Positions 1 to 5,783 of a DNA stretch of 5,783 nt are shown in pieces. How positions within the stretch are numbered: the first letter of the stretch is position 1; every line of letters begins with the position of its first letter. A program made the position numbers and the translations under genes. Origin of the DNA: Ruminococcus sp. (GTDB lineage: Bacteria > Bacillota > Clostridia > Oscillospirales > Ruminococcaceae); the NCBI GenBank assembly GCA_017622635.1, contig JAGAQS010000067.1:1-5783 (forward strand), written 5' to 3'. Under the pieces are notes generated by a model. The model ran no database searches. It saw only the letters and a program-made list of their open reading frames with translations, and was not told the origin of the DNA.

Positions 1-2849
1 GACTTATGAAAGAGTACGGATTCAAGGACAACCTTGACAATATCATGAAAGCTGCCGAAACCGCAAACCGTGAAAATCAGTTCAGGGGAATGAATATCTA
101 TATAGACGAATTTGAAAGTTTCAACGGTGATCAGCTTGAAATGATAAAGGTGATGATTTCTTCCGCCGAAAACGTATATATAACACTGCGTACCGATAAT
201 GTCAACGCAGGGGAGTACACGCTTTTTGAAACGGTTAACAATACCTATCGTAAAATCAGGGAAATGTGCCGTGATATGCATATTGAGTGCAGGAATATTA
301 AATGCGGAAAAAGCTATCGTTTCAACAGTCCCGACCTTGAATATCTCAGTACGCATATAATGAGGAACTTCCGTTACAGTCCCGAAAATGCACCGAATCC
401 CGATAATATCAGGATTTTTGAGGCAAAGGATATGTACAGCGAAGCGGAATATGTATGTGCCACAATAAAGCATCTCATGTATGAGGATAAATCACTGAAA
501 TACCGTGATTTTGCCGTGATATCAAATAATATTGCCGATTACACTGATATTCTCAAAGCGTCATTTGAACGTTGTGAGATACCGTATTTTATAAGCCTTG
601 AAAAGCCTGTTGTCCATACTTCAATAATGGTATTCTTTTCGTCACTTCTTGATTTGCTTACGGCGAGAAAGATAAATGCGGAAAATATTTTCCGTTTCAT
701 GAAATGCGGTATACTTGATATATCACTTACGGACATATCACTTTTTGAAAATTACTGCTATAAGTGGAACATTGACGGCAGTGCATGGTGTTCACCGTTT
801 AAAGCCGACGACGAAAATCTTGAACTTCTCGAAAACATACGGCAAACGGTGATAAATCCCGTCATGAAACTGAAAAAACGTCTTTCGGGAAAAAATACGG
901 CTGTAAATATATGCCGTATGCTGTACGGATATCTTGTTGAGTGCGAGGCTGAAAAGAGCATGGCTCGTCTTATGGGTGAACTGATACGGCTTGACCGTGA
1001 CTATGAGGCAGTTGAACTTAAAAGGCTGTGGGGGTGTCTTATGGACATTCTTGACAGTATCGCCGGTACACTCGGTGAAAAGGAAATTTCACTTTCCGAA
1101 ATGTCAAGAATTATAAGGTCAATGATTGGAAAACTTGAGTATTCGTCACCTCCGCAGACACTTGATTCAGTTATAGCAGCGTCGGCACGTACTGCAAGAC
1201 TGAGTTCACCGAGGATTGTTTTTGTAATGGGTGCAAACGACGGTGATTTTCCTAATCATGTAAATATGCACGGTATTTTTTCGGAGTCCGACAAGCAGAA
1301 ACTTTCAGACAGCGGAATTGAAATAGCACGCCCTCTTTCCGACCTCAATGCGTCCGAAAGACTTGTTGTGTACAAATCACTTTCAGCGTCGTCAGAAAAA
1401 GTATTCATAACCTATCCGCTTTCGGATTTGTCGGGACAGGCAAAATACCCTGCACCTGTTGTTGACAGTATAATAAAGATGTTCGGGAATGAAAATATAC
1501 GTCTTACGGGTGACGATATTTCACTTGATTACTATGCGGTGACGGTACATTCCGCTTTTTATCACTATATGCAGAACAGAAGTGAAAACAACAGATATAC
1601 CGCTTCAATAAAGAAAATACTTATGAATGAACCTGAATACAGCAGACGGATTTATTATGTTACAAGCCGTTCCGAACATAAGCAGGACTATAAGATTGAA
1701 CCCGAAGTTGTGCAGAAACTCAAACCCTTTACACCTCTCAGACTTTCGTCAACCGACATTGAAACATATAATACCTGTCATTTCAAGTACTTCTGTGAAC
1801 GCTGTATGAGAATCAGACCACACGGTAAAATGGAACTTGATGCAAGAATTGCGGGTGAGATAATACACGAATGTTTCCGCAGTATATTAAGTAGTAGAAC
1901 AAAGGAAGAATTTCTCAATATGTCATATGACGAAATCAGAAAAAGCATAAGGGAATGTGCCGAGAAGTACAGAAATGAAAAACTTGCGGGTGATTTCGGA
2001 AAGAATGCAAAGTTTGAACTTATTTTCAATAAACTTACAGAACGTCTTGTATCTGTTTTTGTTCATACTCAGAACGAATTGAGGGTGACAAGTTTTATAC
2101 CACGTGCATTTGAAGTAAACCTCAATGAAAGAAAACCCGTGGTTCTGCCTTTCGGAGACGGTTACAGGCTTGTTTTCGGCGGAATAATTGACCGTGTTGA
2201 TACCTGTACAATAGGCGATAACAAGTATGTAAGAATTATTGACTATAAAAGCAGTAAAAAATTAATTAACTCCGAAACTCTCGGCAGTGGTATAAATTTA
2301 CAGATGTTGCTTTATCTTTTTGCGTCAACCGACAAGGGCGGTATTTATGACGACTTTATTCCGTCAGGTGTACTTTATTCGCCCGTGCAGATTTCGGAAA
2401 AAGACGTGAAGTCCGACGATATGAAAGACGATTCGGAGAATACAGGTGTAATAAATTCTTCACTTAAAACAAGCGGACTGGTATTGAGTGATTATCAGGT
2501 ACTTGACGCTATGGAAACAAATGTAAAGGGAAATTTCATTCCTGTGAAGTTCAACAAAGACGGTACAATGAGTAAAAATCAGAGTTCATGCATAACAAAG
2601 GACGGTATGGAACGTCTGAGGGATTTTGCGTACAGAAAACTTTCGGAAATGGCTGAATCACTTCTTGAGGGCAATGCAGAGGCAGAACCGTTACTTATGG
2701 GAAAATATCTTCCGTGTGAAAACTGTGATTATATAAATATATGCGATAATTCACTTATGACAAGATACCGTGTCCCCGACGCTGACAGCGTGGAGGAGGC
2801 AGAAGAAATACTCAGTCTTAAAAATGAAGAACAGGAGGAAATTTCATGA
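1..2849 (+). CDS. addB: ATP-dependent helicase/nuclease subunit B (AddB), 5'-truncated by the window edge
   Basis: This is the AddB subunit of the AddAB double-strand-break resection enzyme. In the family its helicase-like fold scans for Chi and its C-terminal nuclease cuts one strand. Residues are counted from the ATG at 6, which is only an internal Met: the frame is open upstream (codon CTT at 3-5), no RBS fits, and the Walker A region is absent. About 947 residues are visible against roughly 1150 usual, so about 150-200 are missing. Visible in order: a Walker B-like YIDEF (D34, E35); a helicase-like core including FVMGANDGDFP (406-416); and a RecB-type nuclease with G617...H621, GGIIDRVD (D729, D732), DYKSS (D746, K748) and QMLLY (Q766, Y770). 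C591 plus C904, C907 and C913 (CX2CX5C) match the four Fe-S cysteines of AddB. The nuclease therefore looks intact and there is no internal frameshift. The stop overlaps the addA start, as expected for one operon. The subunit assignment is secure; the upstream start cannot be seen. Confidence 0.96.
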   Translation, partial: LMKEYGFKDNLDNIMKAAETANRENQFRGMNIYIDEFESFNGDQLEMIKVMISSAENVYITLRTDNVNAGEYTLFETVNNTYRKIREMCRDMHIECRNIKCGKSYRFNSPDLEYLSTHIMRNFRYSPENAPNPDNIRIFEAKDMYSEAEYVCATIKHLMYEDKSLKYRDFAVISNNIADYTDILKASFERCEIPYFISLEKPVVHTSIMVFFSSLLDLLTARKINAENIFRFMKCGILDISLTDISLFENYCYKWNIDGSAWCSPFKADDENLELLENIRQTVINPVMKLKKRLSGKNTAVNICRMLYGYLVECEAEKSMARLMGELIRLDRDYEAVELKRLWGCLMDILDSIAGTLGEKEISLSEMSRIIRSMIGKLEYSSPPQTLDSVIAASARTARLSSPRIVFVMGANDGDFPNHVNMHGIFSESDKQKLSDSGIEIARPLSDLNASERLVVYKSLSASSEKVFITYPLSDLSGQAKYPAPVVDSIIKMFGNENIRLTGDDISLDYYAVTVHSAFYHYMQNRSENNRYTASIKKILMNEPEYSRRIYYVTSRSEHKQDYKIEPEVVQKLKPFTPLRLSSTDIETYNTCHFKYFCERCMRIRPHGKMELDARIAGEIIHECFRSILSSRTKEEFLNMSYDEIRKSIRECAEKYRNEKLAGDFGKNAKFELIFNKLTERLVSVFVHTQNELRVTSFIPRAFEVNLNERKPVVLPFGDGYRLVFGGIIDRVDTCTIGDNKYVRIIDYKSSKKLINSETLGSGINLQMLLYLFASTDKGGIYDDFIPSGVLYSPVQISEKDVKSDDMKDDSENTGVINSSLKTSGLVLSDYQVLDAMETNVKGNFIPVKFNKDGTMSKNQSSCITKDGMERLRDFAYRKLSEMAESLLEGNAEAEPLLMGKYLPCENCDYINICDNSLMTRYRVPDADSVEEAEEILSLKNEEQEEIS
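2833..2838 (+). promoter_or_regulatory. Ribosome binding site of addA, inside the 3' end of addB
   Basis: AGGAGG lies 7 bases upstream of the ATG at 2846, a full match to the Shine-Dalgarno core at ideal spacing. It sits within the last codons of addB, so ribosomes finishing addB pass over it. It fixes the addA start at 2846 and, with the ATGA overlap, suggests translational coupling of the two subunits. Confidence 0.9.
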
Positions 2850-5783
2850 GCTGGACAAATCAACAGGAAAATGCAATAAACGCAAGAAATTCTTCAATTA
2901 TCGTATCGGCGGCGGCAGGAAGCGGAAAAACAGCCGTTCTCACGGAGAGACTCATAAAACTTATTGCAGACCCTGAAACAAAAGTAAGAGCGGACAGAAT
3001 AGTTGTGGTTACGTTCACAAACGATGCGGCTGCCGAACTGAAAAAACGTCTTGACAGAAAACTGCGTGACCTTATAAACGAAAATCCCGACGACTCACAT
3101 CTTATAAAACAACAGGCACTTTTACAGAATGCAAAAATTTCAACTATAAATTCTTTCTGTTTTGACATTATAAGGGACAATATTTCGGAGCAGGGTATAA
3201 CTTCGGGTTTCGGGGTTCTTGACGATACGGACAATAAAGTTATCAAGTCGCAGGCTATGGAGGATTTGATTAATTATTACAGTGAAAACGAGTATGAAAA
3301 AATATCATTCCTTTACGACCGTTTCTGTATAAAGAGTATAAAGCGTCTGACGGACGTTATTTCAAATATAGACAATTTTCTTTCGTCGGTTGCTTTAAGA
3401 GACAGGTGGCTTGATACCGCCGTGAATGAATATAAGAAAGAATTTTACGAATCAATATATTTTAAAGCTTTTCTTGACTACTGTATAACAAGGCTTACTG
3501 TGGCACATAAGCTTGCGGAAGAATGTCTGAACATGGTTGACGATGTTTTTATGGGAGTTACCGAAAGTGACCAGTACAGCAAAACTTATATTCAGGCAGT
3601 TGAAGAACTTGAAAAAACAGAGTGGTTCATGGATATTTTCCGAAACGGAAGAATCCCCGACAGCAGTGAGAATGAAAAAGCCTGTAAATTCAAGGAACTT
3701 GTAAGAAAAAGCAAAAAAGTTGAATATAATGAAAGTCTGCGTGAATCCTTTCAGAAAAAGAGAAAGGAGTTTATAAAGATAGTAAGGGAAGTTGCGTCGG
3801 GAAACGGTTCTCTTGAAAGTGACTTTGCCGAATCGGGTGAAGTTACTGAACTTCTTGCGGAGATGGTGAGAAAATATCAGTCTCTGATATGGGAAAAGAA
3901 GTGTGCAAAAAATTCAATCAGTTTTGAAGACGGTGAACGTCTTGCCCTTGAACTGCTTGCGGATACGGACGAAAACGGTTTTATAGTACAGTCGGAAACG
4001 GCTGAAAGAATTTCCGAATTTTACGATATAATCATGATTGACGAATATCAGGACTCAAACAACAAACAGGACTTGATTTTCAAGCTTATGTCGAAAAATT
4101 ACAGAGTAAATGAAAACGGTGAAGAAATGTACGGCGACAATGTTTTTCTTGTCGGAGATGTAAAGCAGTCAATTTACCGTTTCAGGCTTGCAAATCCGAA
4201 AAATTTCATTAGTACACTTAAAAGTTCCGTTGACTATTCGTCTGACGGAAACAGTAAAAACAAAAGAATTTTCCTGAATAAGAATTTTCGGAGTTCACCT
4301 GAAGTGATTGATTTTGCAAACTATGTGTTTGGAAATATTATGTCTGAAAAATGCGGTGACGTTGAATACAGTGACGACGAAAAACTTTATTTCGGTGCGG
4401 AAAGTTATAACGACGGTCAGGGTGAAAAAAGACTGACACACATTTCTTTTATAAACAGTGATAACGCAGATGAAGAAGATGACGGAGATGACGGAAGTGT
4501 AGTTGTCAGAAAAGAAGAAGTAAATTATGAAGCGGTATTCACGGCACGGAAAATTGCGAAAATGATTCAGGACGGCGTTGAAGTGACGACCGAAAACGGA
4601 GAAAAACGTAAATGTACGCCGTCGGATTTCTGTATACTTGTGCGTAAGAACAAATATATAAATCAATATGCCGACGAACTGGAAAAACTCGGTATTCCTG
4701 CAAAGAGAAACGACGAAAAGGGTTATTTACAGTCAAGGGAGATAGCGGTTCTTCTTGATTTGCTGAGAATAATAAGCAATCCGCTTTCAGATGTATCAAT
4801 GACGGCGGTTCTGACCTCTCCGATGTATATGTTTAAAATATCGGAAACCGCCTATATAAAGTCACTTGACAGGGACAAGCCGTTGTTTTCCGTTATTCTC
4901 GGAATGATTGACGGAAAATACGAAAACTGCAATGGAGAACTTGTTGAACGTTGCAGGAATTTTGTTGAATCACTTGACAGATTCCGTCTTGATTCCGTGA
5001 CGATGACAGTCAGTGAACTTATAAGCACAATTTATGACACTACAGATTTTATTTCCGTTATGCAACTTTACAGCGACGGAGAAAAGAAACGTGCAAACCT
5101 GCGTATGCTTATACAGTACGCAAAAGGTTATGAGCAGGCAGTGGCTTTTGAGGGAACGGGCGGACTGAGTGGTTTTTTAAGGCATATTGACAGGGTTATG
5201 GAAAACGGTGACTATGCACAGGGAAGAATTTCCGCATCTTCCGGTGATTACGTTTCCGTCATGACTTTTCACGGTTCAAAAGGTCTTGAATTTACATTTG
5301 TGTTTGTGGCGGAAAATTCTGCGGAGTTCCGTTATAATTCAGATTCTGTCATGTGTTCGTCGGACGGAAGAATAGGCTATGTACTGTATGATCCGAAAAC
5401 AGTACGCCGTTACAGGACGTTTCAGCATACAATGCTTGTGAATGAAGAAAAGAACGATACAAGAAGTGAGGAAATGCGTCTTTTTTACGTCGGACTTACA
5501 AGGGCAAAGCAACAGCTTTTTATAAATCTCAAATATAACGAAAAATTGTTGTTGTCAGTACAGAATCTTTACGAAAAGTATATAAACAGCGGTGATATTT
5601 CGGGTATGGTATGCAGTGCCGACAGGTTTTATGACTGGATATGGCTTTGTTTGATGAAACACGCTGATTTCGGTGAAATTGCGGAATATTTTGACCTTAT
5701 TTCAGAGTATATTCCCGAACCGTGTTCCGACAAAAAACTTTTTGAATGTGAGTTCTGCGACAAAATTACGGATATTGAAGATA
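2846..5783 (+). CDS. addA: ATP-dependent helicase/nuclease subunit A (AddA), 3'-truncated by the window edge
   Basis: This is the motor subunit of AddAB, an SF1A (UvrD/RecB-like) 3'-5' DNA helicase that in the family also carries a C-terminal nuclease. The start at ATG 2846 is supported by AGGAGG 7 bases upstream and by the usual N-terminus: a Q-motif (W3, T4, Q7) just before Walker A, AAAGSGKT (22-29). The other motifs follow in order: Ia VVTFTNDAAAE (54-64); Ib STINSFC (99-105); FEDGE (360-364); motif II IDEYQDS (D399, E400, Q402); III GDVKQSIYRFR (437-447); IV NFRSSPE (480-486); V HGSKGLEF (809-816); VI EMRLFYVGLTRAK (876-888); then the DWI element (930-932) that precedes the nuclease. I translated all 979 codons to the edge and found no stop or frameshift. 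AddA is usually about 1200-1250 residues, so the last 250 or so, including the DYK-type nuclease motif, are outside. An acidic run at 539-549 lies in the 2A/2B region. The ATPase residues look complete, so the helicase is probably active; the state of the nuclease is unknown. Confidence 0.96.
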   Translation, partial: MSWTNQQENAINARNSSIIVSAAAGSGKTAVLTERLIKLIADPETKVRADRIVVVTFTNDAAAELKKRLDRKLRDLINENPDDSHLIKQQALLQNAKISTINSFCFDIIRDNISEQGITSGFGVLDDTDNKVIKSQAMEDLINYYSENEYEKISFLYDRFCIKSIKRLTDVISNIDNFLSSVALRDRWLDTAVNEYKKEFYESIYFKAFLDYCITRLTVAHKLAEECLNMVDDVFMGVTESDQYSKTYIQAVEELEKTEWFMDIFRNGRIPDSSENEKACKFKELVRKSKKVEYNESLRESFQKKRKEFIKIVREVASGNGSLESDFAESGEVTELLAEMVRKYQSLIWEKKCAKNSISFEDGERLALELLADTDENGFIVQSETAERISEFYDIIMIDEYQDSNNKQDLIFKLMSKNYRVNENGEEMYGDNVFLVGDVKQSIYRFRLANPKNFISTLKSSVDYSSDGNSKNKRIFLNKNFRSSPEVIDFANYVFGNIMSEKCGDVEYSDDEKLYFGAESYNDGQGEKRLTHISFINSDNADEEDDGDDGSVVVRKEEVNYEAVFTARKIAKMIQDGVEVTTENGEKRKCTPSDFCILVRKNKYINQYADELEKLGIPAKRNDEKGYLQSREIAVLLDLLRIISNPLSDVSMTAVLTSPMYMFKISETAYIKSLDRDKPLFSVILGMIDGKYENCNGELVERCRNFVESLDRFRLDSVTMTVSELISTIYDTTDFISVMQLYSDGEKKRANLRMLIQYAKGYEQAVAFEGTGGLSGFLRHIDRVMENGDYAQGRISASSGDYVSVMTFHGSKGLEFTFVFVAENSAEFRYNSDSVMCSSDGRIGYVLYDPKTVRRYRTFQHTMLVNEEKNDTRSEEMRLFYVGLTRAKQQLFINLKYNEKLLLSVQNLYEKYINSGDISGMVCSADRFYDWIWLCLMKHADFGEIAEYFDLISEYIPEPCSDKKLFECEFCDKITDIED

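Noticed and set aside
6..8. ATG at 6 as the start codon of addB
   Set aside because: The frame is open to the left edge, there is no room for an RBS, and the protein from this ATG lacks the first 150-200 residues of AddB, including Walker A. It is an internal Met.
2770..2976. Plus-strand open frame of 68 codons spanning the addB-addA junction
   Set aside because: It is out of frame with both real genes, overlaps conserved Walker A coding sequence, and has no family resemblance.
2860..3246. Minus-strand open frame of 128 codons opposite the start of addA
   Set aside because: It lies wholly within addA, whose Walker A and motif Ia are coded on the plus strand. Its Phe/Ser-rich product is what the complement of Glu/Lys-rich coding DNA gives. 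No RBS or domain was recognised.
4295..4799. Two overlapping minus-strand open frames (123 and 86 codons)
   Set aside because: Both are opposite addA between motifs IV and V, with biased Phe/Thr/Val composition typical of antisense shadows and no recognisable motif.
1..5783. AGCGG pentamers, the B. subtilis Chi sequence, as possible Chi sites
   Set aside because: A handful occur (for example near 1310, 2471, 4742 and 5588), about what chance would give for a pentamer. The Chi of this organism is unknown, so no claim is made.
1..5783. CRISPR, tandem or inverted repeats, tRNA/rRNA, insertion sequences, terminator hairpins
   Set aside because: I read the window for these and saw none. The sequence is continuous coding DNA with the two genes overlapping by 4 bases.

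Overview
The window is occupied almost entirely by two adjacent plus-strand genes that encode the two subunits of an AddAB (RexAB-type) helicase-nuclease, the double-strand-break end-processing enzyme that does the job of RecBCD in many Gram-positive bacteria. The order is addB then addA, and both genes are cut by the window edges. The organism is most likely a low-GC Firmicute of the class Clostridia, possibly Ruminococcus-like. That rests on the AddB-AddA arrangement, the moderately AT-rich codon use (frequent ATA, AGA, GAA and AAA codons), the strong AGGAGG ribosome binding site and the style of the protein sequences. The genus is a guess.

Layout: positions 1-2849 hold addB without its N-terminal part. 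The frame is open through the left edge, so the ATG at 6 is an internal methionine and the Walker A region lies outside. The segment contains the Walker B-like region, the degenerate helicase-like core and a complete C-terminal RecB-family nuclease domain with all four expected Fe-S cysteines. An AGGAGG at 2833-2838, inside the end of addB, serves addA, whose ATG (2846-2848) overlaps the addB stop (2847-2849) in an ATGA junction. addA then runs without a stop to the right edge at 5783. It shows every SF1A helicase motif but loses its C-terminal nuclease domain to the window boundary.

How they work together (family knowledge): AddA supplies the ATP-driven 3'-5' motor and one nuclease. AddB supplies an inactivated helicase fold used for Chi recognition and a second nuclease, stabilised by an iron-sulfur cluster. 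The complex unwinds and resects DNA ends and prepares a 3' tail for RecA. The 4-base overlap points to coupled, near-stoichiometric translation of the two subunits.

There is no non-coding stretch of any length. I found no RNA gene, mobile element, repeat array, CRISPR, promoter or terminator, and no sign of an undescribed system. The findings are therefore few and modest.
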